Counted from the stretch's first letter, positions 43,069 through 51,342 are shown. The stretch is 64,000 nt of DNA from Thermoanaerobacterales bacterium (GCA_012840135.1 DUMA01000024.1:31702-95701); one strand, 5' to 3'. Made by a program: numbers and translations. The notes: generated by a model not told the origin, from the sequence alone.

Positions 43069-43282
43069 AAAATACTATGAATATGAAACTCTCGATGGCG
43101 ATACATGGGACAGCATCGCGCTTGACTTTTATGATAATGAATATTATGCCTCTAAGATCATGGAAGCGAATCCCGATTATATTAAAACACTGATATTTGG
43201 GGCCGGAATAAAACTTAAAATCCCTATTTTGGATGAAACCGCTCCATCCACACTACCTCCATGGAAAAGAGGGATAGCATGA
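43061..43282 (+). CDS. Tail protein X (gpX/LysM-like)
   Basis: 73 residues from TTG 43061 (AGAGGAGGGAG upstream). YETLDGDTWDSIALDFYDNE, YYASKIMEANPDYI and FGAGIKLKIPIL follow the P2 gpX pattern, a small LysM-like fold. It overlaps the gpD gene by ATGA. Confidence 0.88.
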   Translation: MPEKYYEYETLDGDTWDSIALDFYDNEYYASKIMEANPDYIKTLIFGAGIKLKIPILDETAPSTLPPWKRGIA

Positions 43283-44205
43283 AGCTGATATATGAAGGCA
43301 CTGACATAACAGCAGATGTTAATATTATATCGGCCAAAATAAAAGACAACGCCAGCGGAGTAGCAGATAGCCTTGAGATAATATTTTCAGATACCGAAAA
43401 ACTATGGAGGCAATGGAACCCACAAAAAGGCGACAAGATAGAGCTTCAAGCTGATGGGTTTTCGAGCGGCCTTATGTATGTAGATGAGCCCGGATTGAGC
43501 AGGGGAAAGTTCAGTATTCGGGCTCTTTCCACACCGCTTACTGCTAAAACCCCCCGGTCAAAATCCTGGGAAAATGTTAGGTTTAAAAAAATGGCGCAAG
43601 ATATGGCTCAAGGGATTGGACTTGCCTTTGAAACCTATGATATAGCAGATCCGCTTTATGATAGATTAGATCAAATTGATAAAGCAAACCTGGAATTTTT
43701 AAATGAACGGTGCATTTTGGAAGGATACTGCTTGAAAATAACCGATGGGAAAGTAGTAATCTATGATGAAAGGAAGCTAGAGCAGGAATCTCCTGTATTA
43801 ACCATTACTCCGGATATGCTTATAGGCGACTATGAATTTTTTAGCATATCCAGCGGCCTTTATTCCTCATGCTTAATTCTATATCTCTCCAACACTGACC
43901 GGCTTATTAAATATCAGTTCACTCCATCGAATGCCCCCGCAGGTCCTATTTTGAGACCAAAGATTAGGGCTTCAAACCAGGGAGAGGCAGAACGATTTGC
44001 AAAAGGACTCCTTAGAGCGGCAAATAAATACGAAACCCAAGGGCGTGGGTTTATAAGGCTTAATACCTCAATTGCAGCAGGAAACGTTGTTCAGGTGTCA
44101 GGTATGGGGGCTTTTGATGGATCATATTTTCTTGAAAGCGTAATCCATAATCTTACCGGTGGAAAGTCTTTTTTAAACATGAGAAAAGTCTTGGAGGGGT
44201 ATTGA
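43279..44205 (+). CDS. Late control protein D / baseplate hub (gpD)
   Basis: About 308 residues from ATG 43279. YEGTDITADVNIISAKIKDN, ASGVADSLEIIF, and WNPQKGDKIEL are typical of gpD family baseplate hub proteins; LNERCILEGYCLKITDGKVV lies in the hub core. It caps the tube and holds the spike. Confidence 0.9.
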   Translation: MKLIYEGTDITADVNIISAKIKDNASGVADSLEIIFSDTEKLWRQWNPQKGDKIELQADGFSSGLMYVDEPGLSRGKFSIRALSTPLTAKTPRSKSWENVRFKKMAQDMAQGIGLAFETYDIADPLYDRLDQIDKANLEFLNERCILEGYCLKITDGKVVIYDERKLEQESPVLTITPDMLIGDYEFFSISSGLYSSCLILYLSNTDRLIKYQFTPSNAPAGPILRPKIRASNQGEAERFAKGLLRAANKYETQGRGFIRLNTSIAAGNVVQVSGMGAFDGSYFLESVIHNLTGGKSFLNMRKVLEGY

Positions 44206-44405
44206 TGATTAAAAAAGGCAAGGTATCCACAGCAGATAACATAAATAAAAAAGCCCGAATTACCTTTCCTGACATGGATAACAATGTAACCTATGAACTT
44301 CCCGTAGCTGAGCATATAGGTGAGCTAATCCCCGGTGACACTGTTATTGTAGTATTTTGGACCAGCAGCATGGCAGATGGTGCCGTTATAGCGGAATTGA
44401 GGTGA
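44205..44405 (+). CDS. Small baseplate protein, gpV-like OB-fold candidate
   Basis: 66 residues. RITFPDMDNNVTYELPVAEH, IGELIPGDTVIVVFW and GAVIAELR resemble the OB-fold part of spike/baseplate proteins (gp5/gpV). It sits exactly where gpV lies in P2-like tails. It is much shorter than gpV, without a visible triple-helix spike tip. Confidence 0.65.
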   Translation: MIKKGKVSTADNINKKARITFPDMDNNVTYELPVAEHIGELIPGDTVIVVFWTSSMADGAVIAELR

Positions 44406-44409
44406 TGAA

Positions 44410-44937
44410 ATGCCGATTGCCTCTTTTGGTTCCAAAGTATTTACTGTAAGTCAGAATAAAGTATTTACATTTGATGAATTCAGCAGGACTAGTTCTTTAA
44501 ATATCGAGGAACAGGAAGTAGACGGCCAAAAGCCTTCAACATATATAAAGGGTTCAAACTTGGATGATATAACATTAGTCGTGCCGCTTTTTAAACAGAA
44601 AAACCTTAATGTGAGAGCTGTGATAGATGAATGGATCACGATTAAAAACCAGGCTCAACCTCAGACTTTGATAATAGGAAATAACCCAATGGGTCAGAAT
44701 AAATTTCTTTTAACCAGCGTGACAATTTCAGAAGCCGTAATTGATGGAAATGGGAATTTTTTAAAGGCCAAACTGGAACTACAATTTAAAGAATTTATTA
44801 GATACGGTCATAAAGAGGAAAAAGTCGGGACCACAAAAAGTAGCAAAGTAATGAAAAAAAGGGCCAACCCCAATGCAATATCATCCAAAACAAGGGCTAA
44901 GCTTGAACAATTTGAGCAGGGTTTATTCAGGGGGTGA
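44410..44937 (+). CDS. Tail protein gpU-like
   Basis: 175 residues. SFGSKVFTVSQNKVFTFDEF, SRTSSLNIEEQEVDGQKPST and YIKGSNLDDITLVVPLF match the P2 gpU family (baseplate/tail completion). The C-terminal tail is basic. Confidence 0.8.
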   Translation: MPIASFGSKVFTVSQNKVFTFDEFSRTSSLNIEEQEVDGQKPSTYIKGSNLDDITLVVPLFKQKNLNVRAVIDEWITIKNQAQPQTLIIGNNPMGQNKFLLTSVTISEAVIDGNGNFLKAKLELQFKEFIRYGHKEEKVGTTKSSKVMKKRANPNAISSKTRAKLEQFEQGLFRG

Positions 44938-44941
44938 TGGG

Positions 44942-45241
44942 GTGGCTGAATATACTATATACTCAAATCGAGATATCGATTGGAACGCCAGGGGAATAGA
45001 TCGAGTTCTGCAAAACATAGTAAATCTCTTGAATACTTTTAGGTATGAAGTTGCTTACGACCGAATCATGGGTAGAGATCCTGCAAACATAGACAGGCCT
45101 CTTGAAAAAATGATACCCGCCATAATTGCCGAAACTTATGACCTCATAGAAGAGTATGAGCCCAGGGTGAAGGTAAAAAATGTGGAGGTTTTACAAGATT
45201 CTGATGGACCTGTTATAAAGGTGGTGGTTGACATTGGCTGA
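44942..45241 (+). CDS. Baseplate wedge protein W (gpW/gp25-like)
   Basis: 99 residues from GTG 44942, with CAGGGGGTGATGG upstream. DWNARGIDRVLQNIVNLLNT, FRYEVAYDRIMGRDPANID and KVKNVEVLQDSDGPVIKVVV fit the lysozyme-like gp25/GPW family of baseplate wedges. Confidence 0.82.
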   Translation: MAEYTIYSNRDIDWNARGIDRVLQNIVNLLNTFRYEVAYDRIMGRDPANIDRPLEKMIPAIIAETYDLIEEYEPRVKVKNVEVLQDSDGPVIKVVVDIG

Positions 45242-46343
45242 GGAAATTAATTTTATTGAAACGGATGCGGAGCAAATAAATAATCAGCTAATAACCGACT
45301 TTGAAAATGCCCTTGGTGAGACTTTGTATCCCGCAGATGAAAGAAGAATATTTCTCCAGCAGTTGGCTGCCGTAATTATTGGGCTTAAAAATGACATAAA
45401 TGACAGCGCAAGGCAAAATCTTTTAAAGTATGCCCGTGGCAATATATTAGATGCCATGGGGGACTTTTATAACACCCCGAGACTGCCGGCACAAAAAGCA
45501 GTTGTTACCCTGAGATTTACTCTTTCAGGAGCTCAATCAGTAGCTGTAACAGTTCCAAAGGGGACTAGAGTGACACCTGATGGAGAAATTTATTTTGCTA
45601 CAACAGCAGACTTGGTTATCCCTTCCGGGCAGACGACAGGAGATGTAACAGCAGAATCTATAGAGGCTGGAGCAAAATTTAACGGTTATGCACCTGGTCA
45701 GATAAAAAATATTGTAGACCCAGTGCCGTATGTGGCCTCAGTGACTAATATTGATACCAGCTCAGGAGGCTCAGATACTGAAGATGATGACCACTACCGA
45801 GACAGGATAAGGCAGGCACCGGAAAGTTATTCGACCGCAGGCCCTGAAGGGGCTTATATTTATTGGGCAAAAACAGCCGATGCAAATATCGCCGATATCT
45901 CTGTTTCTTCACCATCTCCCGGAGTTGTAAAGATAGTCCCCTTAATGGCCAATGGAGAGATCCCCTCTCAGGCCATCCTCGATAAAGTAAGCGCTATCGT
46001 AAGTGCAAAAGATAAAAGGCCACTCACGGATAATGTTCAGGTGCTAGCCCCCACAGAAGTTTCTTATAACATAACCTTGACTTATTATATTGCAAAAGAA
46101 CGGCAAATCGAGGAAACCGCAATAAGAAACGCTATCGAAGGATTCGGCGGTGCTATAGATCAATATAAGTTATGGCAGGCGGGGAAATTAGGGCGGGCCA
46201 TTAACCCTGATTATTTACGGCAATTGATGCTTAATGCTGGGGCATTTAGAATTGATATTACAAGCCCAGTGTATACCGAAATAAACCCTGACCAGGTGGC
46301 CAAAACCGGCACCGTAACTGTCACTTATGGAGGTCTGATATAA
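45234..46343 (+). CDS. Baseplate assembly protein J
   Basis: 369 residues from TTG 45234 (AAGGTGG upstream). Family features: FENALGETLYPADERRIFLQ, DAMGDFYNTPRLPAQKAVVT, VTVPKGTRVTPDGEIYFATT, and GGSDTEDDDHYRDRIRQAPE, SYSTAGPEGAYIYWA. It connects hub and tail fibres. Confidence 0.92.
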   Translation: MAEEINFIETDAEQINNQLITDFENALGETLYPADERRIFLQQLAAVIIGLKNDINDSARQNLLKYARGNILDAMGDFYNTPRLPAQKAVVTLRFTLSGAQSVAVTVPKGTRVTPDGEIYFATTADLVIPSGQTTGDVTAESIEAGAKFNGYAPGQIKNIVDPVPYVASVTNIDTSSGGSDTEDDDHYRDRIRQAPESYSTAGPEGAYIYWAKTADANIADISVSSPSPGVVKIVPLMANGEIPSQAILDKVSAIVSAKDKRPLTDNVQVLAPTEVSYNITLTYYIAKERQIEETAIRNAIEGFGGAIDQYKLWQAGKLGRAINPDYLRQLMLNAGAFRIDITSPVYTEINPDQVAKTGTVTVTYGGLI

Positions 46344-46904
46344 ATGCACCTGAAAAACGTTGACCTTCTAAGCCTCCAAACTTCATACATGAAACAGGAT
46401 CCGACAACCCAGGCGCTTTGTGCAGCTTTAAACCCTCATTTCCGGCAGCTGGCCGATGAGGTTAAGGCCTGCTTAATTCTTTTCCGCATTGATGAACTGG
46501 ATGATGCTGCTCTGGATGAATTGGCCTGGCAGATGCACATCGATTGGTATGATTCAACTGCAGAAATCGAAATCAAGCGAAGCCTGATAAAAAATGCTAT
46601 TAAAGTCCATAGATACAGGGGCACGCCTTTTGCGGTAGAGGAAACCGTAAAAACCTATTTCGGAGACGGTGAAGTCCAGGAATGGTTTGAATATGGCGGC
46701 CAACCTTATTATTTTAAAGTCATGACTACGAATACCCAGGTAAATACTACACTGCTTAACCAGTTCTTGAAGGTCTTAAACTCTGTAAAAAACGCGAGGA
46801 GCTGGCTTGAAGCGGTAGAAATAACGGCCACTGATGAAATGAATTTATATTTTGGAAATGTAGTTCACATAGCCGACTATCAAGAAATAAGGCAGGTGGT
46901 ATAA
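46344..46904 (+). CDS. Tail protein I
   Basis: 186 residues. IDELDDAALDELAWQMHIDW, YDSTAEIEIKRSLIKNAIKV and HRYRGTPFAVEETVKTYFGD are signature stretches of P2 gpI, a baseplate wedge component. It follows the J gene directly. Confidence 0.92.
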   Translation: MHLKNVDLLSLQTSYMKQDPTTQALCAALNPHFRQLADEVKACLILFRIDELDDAALDELAWQMHIDWYDSTAEIEIKRSLIKNAIKVHRYRGTPFAVEETVKTYFGDGEVQEWFEYGGQPYYFKVMTTNTQVNTTLLNQFLKVLNSVKNARSWLEAVEITATDEMNLYFGNVVHIADYQEIRQVV

Positions 46905-48254
46905 ATGGGAGCTTTCGGGGGTCTTATTCTCACGAACAAAGGCAGGAATTTGCAGGCCAAAGCCCAGACTGGGGTTCAGCTGAACTTCACTAAAATAAAA
47001 ATCGGTGATGGGAGCCTCAGCGGGCAGAGCATTGTTGACCTGACCAACTTAATTAGCACAAAAAAAGAGCTGACAATATTAAGTCTCGAAACGCTGACAG
47101 GAGGCAGGGCTAAACTTCGAAGTTATTTTACGAATGCAGATATTGTGACGGGATTTTATTGGCGTGAGCTAGGGGTATTTGCTCAGGACCCGGATGAAGG
47201 GGAAATACTTTACTGCTATGGTAACGCCGGAACAAATGCGGAGTATATCCCCGCCGGCGGGGGGCCTGACGTAGTAGAGAGATATATAAACGTAATAACC
47301 CTTGTTGGGAATGCTACAAACGTTTCAACAACACTGGGATCTGAAATATATGTTACTCAGGCTGATTTTGATAACCATACCGGGAATACAGTCATGCATG
47401 TTACCCAGGTTGAAAAAGATACATGGAATGCCAAGGAAACCCCTGCAGGAGCTCAAGCCAAAGCCGATGTAGCAGAAGCGGCAGCCAACGCATACACGGA
47501 CCAAAAAGTCGGAGATCTGGCCGGTGCGGGCCGCACTACAGAAACGGTCAAGGGAAATGCGGATGCACTTGCTGCGCATTTGGCCGATAATACGCAAGCT
47601 CATGGCTTGGGTGGGATACCGCTAGTTAGTACGGGGAGTAAAACTTATTACATTGATGCAGTAAATGGAAACGACAACAACGACGGATTAACCCCACAAA
47701 CTGCTTTCAAGACTTGGGTAAAGGCGGAAAAGATGATACCTCGTTTCTTATATCATACTTACACGATAAAGATAATAGGTAATTTACCGGAGGCCATAAC
47801 TTTATACAACAGGATTTTATACGGCAATTTTTTGATAATAGCTGGGAATACGACGACTCCGAGTAATCAACAAATAAATGGCTTATATATCAAAGGAGTT
47901 ATTGCGGGATGGAGTAACGGTGTACTTGTACAATATTTACGCATTAATGGAGCAGTTCAGATCGCAGGATGTTTAGGGGTAAAATTACTTTCCTGTGAAC
48001 CGCAAAATCTTGGAGGAATTGGTGTTACTGTTATAAGTGCAATAGTCCAAGTCGAGAGTTGCAATTTCGGTACAAATATAGTGCAGGATGCTATATCGGC
48101 AGGCTTAGCTGTAGTATTTTCAGCAAATAATTCAGGCACCGCAACACGGTATGGCTTATCATCTGGTTCGGTATCAACTATAGGTAAACTTGGTACGCAA
48201 CCTACCGGCACAACAGCGAATGAATTCATTGACTCCGGAGGTGTTATCCGTTAA
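46905..48254 (+). CDS. Tail fibre protein (gpH-like)
   Basis: 449 residues. The N-terminal DUF3751-type baseplate attachment domain (FGGLILTNKGRNLQAKAQTG, VQLNFTKIKIGDGSLSG, FYWRELGVFAQDPDEGEILY) is followed by a coiled linker (WNAKETPAGAQAKADVAEAA). A C-terminal region starting YYIDAVNGNDNNDGLTPQTA is likely a beta-helix receptor-binding domain (NGxDxNDGLTPxTAF is a parallel beta-helix start). It determines host specificity. Confidence 0.9.
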   Translation: MGAFGGLILTNKGRNLQAKAQTGVQLNFTKIKIGDGSLSGQSIVDLTNLISTKKELTILSLETLTGGRAKLRSYFTNADIVTGFYWRELGVFAQDPDEGEILYCYGNAGTNAEYIPAGGGPDVVERYINVITLVGNATNVSTTLGSEIYVTQADFDNHTGNTVMHVTQVEKDTWNAKETPAGAQAKADVAEAAANAYTDQKVGDLAGAGRTTETVKGNADALAAHLADNTQAHGLGGIPLVSTGSKTYYIDAVNGNDNNDGLTPQTAFKTWVKAEKMIPRFLYHTYTIKIIGNLPEAITLYNRILYGNFLIIAGNTTTPSNQQINGLYIKGVIAGWSNGVLVQYLRINGAVQIAGCLGVKLLSCEPQNLGGIGVTVISAIVQVESCNFGTNIVQDAISAGLAVVFSANNSGTATRYGLSSGSVSTIGKLGTQPTGTTANEFIDSGGVIR

Positions 48255-48493
48255 TGAAAATTCTTTTGGTTAGTGGAGAAGAATTTCCGGCAGAAAAAAT
48301 TATCAAAACACAAGACAGTATAATTGGCAAAAACGGTGATACTGAAGTTTTTGCTTTCAAAGGCATAAACGATTTTTCGCGGTTCCAACTTCTTGGTGGT
48401 TCGGAATTTGACCTTGACCCTGAATTAGAAAAAGAGCAACGTATAGCCGACCTTGAGGCCGCCATAACTGCTTTGTTAGGAGGTGCTGTCTGA
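48254..48493 (+). CDS. Small tail-fibre-associated hypothetical protein
   Basis: 79 residues, TAATG overlap with the fibre stop. KILLVSGEEFPAEKIIKTQD, then a helical Glu/Ala-rich end (EKEQRIADLEAAITALLGGA). It may be a fibre assembly chaperone; similar small genes follow fibre genes in many Firmicute phages. Confidence 0.65.
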   Translation: MKILLVSGEEFPAEKIIKTQDSIIGKNGDTEVFAFKGINDFSRFQLLGGSEFDLDPELEKEQRIADLEAAITALLGGAV

Positions 48494-48639
48494 TGCCTGC
48501 TTGGAAAAAGAATATATTTGTCAGGGTTATAACTCGAAGAATGGCTGAGGAAAGCAGAACGGCAGAAGATATATTGACAGAATATCCACTATTGACAGAA
48601 GCTGAAAAAACCGAAATAAAAAATGCTATAACTTCATAG
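48493..48639 (+). CDS. XkdX-like small protein
   Basis: 48 residues (PAWKKNIFVRVITRRMAEES...). Length, WKxNIFVxRVxxR opening and place directly after fibre accessory genes resemble the XkdX-type mini proteins. Function unknown. Confidence 0.55.
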   Translation: MPAWKKNIFVRVITRRMAEESRTAEDILTEYPLLTEAEKTEIKNAITS

Positions 48640-48710
48640 TAGACTTATTATGCGCAATAAAAAATTCCAAAACAAAAGTTCGGATTTGACTGGGAATTTA
48701 AGGCATGATA

Positions 48711-48719
48711 TGGTATAAT
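48711..48719 (+). promoter_or_regulatory. Extended -10 promoter for the structured leader and recombinase
   Basis: TGGTATAAT at 48711-48719 is an extended -10 (TGN-TATAAT) immediately before the structured element. A TTGACT lies too far upstream (22-bp spacing) to be a standard -35. Transcription would start at about 48725, inside the outer stem. Confidence 0.55.
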
Positions 48720-48720
48720 C

Positions 48721-48784
48721 AAAGCAGGCTAGTCTGGTCTGATCAACCGGACGAAAGGCGTTCCTGGAGGCGCCAGCCTGCTTT
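48721..48784 (+). ncRNA. Three-way-junction structured RNA leader upstream of recombinase
   Basis: The outer stem AAAGCAGGCT (48721-48730) pairs perfectly with AGCCTGCTTT (48775-48784). Inside are hairpin 1, GTCTGG/CCGGAC (48732-48737 and 48747-48752, one G-U), a GAAA linker, and hairpin 2, GGCG/CGCC (48757-48760 and 48771-48774) with loop TTCCTGGAGG. Loop bases 48762-48769 are complementary to CTCCAGGA at 48793-48800 and again at 48814-48821. The second copy runs into the AGGAGGTG Shine-Dalgarno of the recombinase gene. This looks like a cis-regulatory RNA. I recognise no known family. Confidence 0.6.
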
Positions 48785-48832
48785 AACCATATCTCCAGGA
48801 TAAAAAACACTTTCTCCAGGAGGTGTCATATC

Positions 48833-49837
48833 ATGTCTATTGCTACTCAGTCAGCGGGAGAGCTTTTGCTTACCCAAATTTCTTCAGAAGTCACTTCATT
48901 ATGTCCTGATGTAGACCAAATTCGATTGCATATGAAATTAGCCGGCATATTATCTTTATATGATATCCGGCCAGCCCAACTTCCAGGAGCTCATCCCGAT
49001 ATCCAGGAAAAGGTCCGGTTATTCCTGAGTGCAAAGAAGCTCGAAGGGCTTAGTCCACTTACTCTCGAAGGATATCAATTGGAGCTCGGGATCTTTGCTA
49101 AAAAGGTCCAAAAACCAGTGACCGACATTACAACATCAGACATAAGAGTTTTTCTCGGCGAATTCCCGGACTTGAAAACAAGCTCAATTTCAAAGAAACT
49201 TTCGGTTCTCAAAAGCTTTTTCGGATGGCTTACAGAGGAAGAAATCATCCCACGGGACCCTACCAGGAAAATCAAACCGCCCAAGAAAGAACAAAGGATG
49301 CCGAAAGCCTTAAGCATTGAAGAGTTGGAAATGATCCGGGAGGCCTGCCAAACGTATCGGGAGCGGGCTCTCATTGAAGTGTTATATGCAACCGGATGCC
49401 GGCTGTCTGAAGTGCAAGCTCTGAATCGAGACGATATCAATTGGCAAACAGCATCGGCCCGGGTGATAGGGAAGGGCAATAAAGAGCGGGAAGTTTTCTT
49501 CTCATTCAAAGCCATGTATCATTTACGAAAGTATTTAATGAATCGGCTCGACCAAGAACCGGCTCTTTTCATTACGGAAAGACAGCCATATCGACGACTC
49601 TCAAAGCGGGCTATTCAGCGAGAGATACATATTATAGCCCAACGTGCCGGTATTCAGAAAAGCGTTCATCCGCATACATTGAGACACACATTTGCAACAT
49701 TGACATTAAATAACGGTGCCGACATAAGCACGGTCCAGGCTTTATTGGGTCATGAAGATCCAGCTACGACACAGGTATATGCTCAAATATCAGATGAACA
49801 CAAAAAAGAGCAGTATAAAAAATATCATGTACAATAG
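48833..49837 (+). CDS. XerC/D-like tyrosine recombinase in the late region
   Basis: 334 residues. SAM-like N-terminal domain (KVRLFLSAKKLEGLSPLTLE, then GYQLELGIFAKKVQKPVTDI) and a catalytic domain with Arg in YATGCRLSEVQAL, HTLRHTFATLTL and LGHEDPATTQVYAQI. It differs from the integrase at 10479 and lacks the arm-binding domain. AGGAGGTG site 7 nt from ATG. It could act on multimer resolution, a phage recombination site, or fibre variation; no inverted cassette is visible. Followed by a terminator. Confidence 0.88.
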   Translation: MSIATQSAGELLLTQISSEVTSLCPDVDQIRLHMKLAGILSLYDIRPAQLPGAHPDIQEKVRLFLSAKKLEGLSPLTLEGYQLELGIFAKKVQKPVTDITTSDIRVFLGEFPDLKTSSISKKLSVLKSFFGWLTEEEIIPRDPTRKIKPPKKEQRMPKALSIEELEMIREACQTYRERALIEVLYATGCRLSEVQALNRDDINWQTASARVIGKGNKEREVFFSFKAMYHLRKYLMNRLDQEPALFITERQPYRRLSKRAIQREIHIIAQRAGIQKSVHPHTLRHTFATLTLNNGADISTVQALLGHEDPATTQVYAQISDEHKKEQYKKYHVQ

Positions 49838-49844
49838 AAATACT

Positions 49845-49867
49845 GCCTCGGTTATACCGGGGCTTTT
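49845..49867 (+). terminator. Terminator after the late recombinase
   Basis: GCCTCGG (49845-49851) pairs with CCGGGGC (49857-49863), one T-G pair, loop TTATA, followed by TTTTAT. Confidence 0.75.
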
Positions 49868-49884
49868 ATATTGGAGGTGAAGCC

Positions 49885-51330
49885 GTGAAGTATATAGATG
49901 AAAACAAAAAAGTTTTTGAATTCTGCAACATCGTTACATGGCACAATGCTGGTTTTACAGGTAAAGGGGTTAAAATAGCACATCTTGAGCCTGACTTTAA
50001 TTATAAACTACCATTTTTCGATGGGAGAGTAACCAATCCTTTTGGTTTTTATAATCCAGATGCTCTAAATCTCCACCAGCAAAAAACCTGTGACATTATA
50101 CATCAAGTGGCTCCGGATGCAGATATATTTAATTTACCTACTGGATATCCTGGTAAACCCGGAATAATCGAATCTATGAAATATTGCATAGATAACCAAA
50201 TATATCTCACAAGTATGTCACTTGGTGGTACCGTTATTAAAGAGGTTGAAGAAATTGAAAAATATGCTTATGAACATAATGTATTTTTAATTAAGTCAGC
50301 TGGTAATGAAGGTAGTAAAGGTATGTCTGGGCTTTCAAATACTGAATACTGGTTTACAGTCGGTGCTTGCTGGTTAAGGAATGGTAAACCTATAAGAGCT
50401 AATTATAGTAGTATAGGTGAAAAGCTTGATGTAATGAGTTTCAGTGGACTCTATGTCCATGATGCTAAAACTCTCGGAAGGGTATTTTCACAGGAAGGGA
50501 CCTCTTTTTCCTGCCCTTTCTTTGTAGGGATGTTAGCATTATATTATCAATGGTTCAATGAAAATTATGGTAGATTCCCTACAATACAGGAAGCAAAGAA
50601 ATTCATCTTTGAGAATTGTACAGATTTAGAAGACAAAGGATTCGATATTAAGACGGGATTCGGCCTTTTTGTTTTGCCTGAAAAAATACCGGAGGTGATT
50701 AAAACGAACAAGCCTGAATACATTGTTATCCATCATAGCGCAACAAAGGAGGGTGATGCGGAAACTTTTCGAAAATATCATATGTCAAAAGGTTGGCGTG
50801 ATATAGGCTATCACTATGTCATAAATAATGGGACATATAAGCCTGATGGCATGGTCGAAAAGGGCCGTCCTGAGAGCGAAGAAGGAGCACATTGCACTGA
50901 ACAGCAAATGAATTTCCGCAGTATCGGTATTTGCTTGGTAGGCGATTTTGATCAGAGCAGACCTACGGCAAAGCAAATGGAAAGCCTTATTTCGCTCTGT
51001 AAAGATATTATGGCCAGATATAACATTCCGGTAAAGAATGTCATCGGCCACAGAGAGGCAGGAGCACCCAAGACATGCCCTGGTAAAAACTTTGACATGA
51101 ATGCTTTTAGAAAAATGCTGGAGGTGAAAGAAGTGCCTAACAAAACCATCCTAAAGCTCAAAGTAGGCGGCAAAGAAATCATCAAAAATGACACCCAGCG
51201 CATCCCTCTTGAAGTACCCGCAAAAATCGAAAATGGCCGCACTCTGGTGCCGCTTCGGGCCATAGCCGAGGCTTTAGGTGCCCAGGTAAATTACGACGCC
51301 AAAACAAAGGAAATTACCATCATGCTATAA
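49885..51330 (+). CDS. Fusion endolysin: S8 subtilase domain + Amidase_2 + copper-amine-oxidase N-like domain
   Basis: 481 residues, GGAGGTG upstream. Residues 1-265 are subtilisin-like: GKGVKIAHLEPD with Glu35 where the catalytic Asp is expected, His64 in LHQQKT, SAGNEG with Asn141, and GTSFSCP with Ser207. Residues about 277-405 are an N-acetylmuramoyl-L-alanine amidase: His283, Tyr309, His389, Lys396 and Cys398 match the zinc and catalytic residues of T7-lysozyme-type amidases. Residues about 418-481 are a copper-amine-oxidase N-like wall/surface domain. No signal peptide; holin-dependent release is expected. An internal GGAGGTGATT (50691-50700) precedes an ACG codon at the amidase start. 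Confidence 0.88.
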   Translation: MKYIDENKKVFEFCNIVTWHNAGFTGKGVKIAHLEPDFNYKLPFFDGRVTNPFGFYNPDALNLHQQKTCDIIHQVAPDADIFNLPTGYPGKPGIIESMKYCIDNQIYLTSMSLGGTVIKEVEEIEKYAYEHNVFLIKSAGNEGSKGMSGLSNTEYWFTVGACWLRNGKPIRANYSSIGEKLDVMSFSGLYVHDAKTLGRVFSQEGTSFSCPFFVGMLALYYQWFNENYGRFPTIQEAKKFIFENCTDLEDKGFDIKTGFGLFVLPEKIPEVIKTNKPEYIVIHHSATKEGDAETFRKYHMSKGWRDIGYHYVINNGTYKPDGMVEKGRPESEEGAHCTEQQMNFRSIGICLVGDFDQSRPTAKQMESLISLCKDIMARYNIPVKNVIGHREAGAPKTCPGKNFDMNAFRKMLEVKEVPNKTILKLKVGGKEIIKNDTQRIPLEVPAKIENGRTLVPLRAIAEALGAQVNYDAKTKEITIML

Positions 51331-51342
51331 GGAGGCCAGCAT

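Noticed and set aside
48731..48760. GGACGAAA near CTGAT in the leader, resembling a hammerhead ribozyme core
   Set aside because: The CUGANGA box is not intact and the stems do not fall in the order required by a hammerhead; the perfect three-way-junction pairing explains the sequence better.
46905..49837. Possible fibre-gene shufflon next to a tyrosine recombinase
   Set aside because: I found no inverted repeats in the fibre gene matching the recombinase-proximal element, and no reverse-oriented partial fibre copies.
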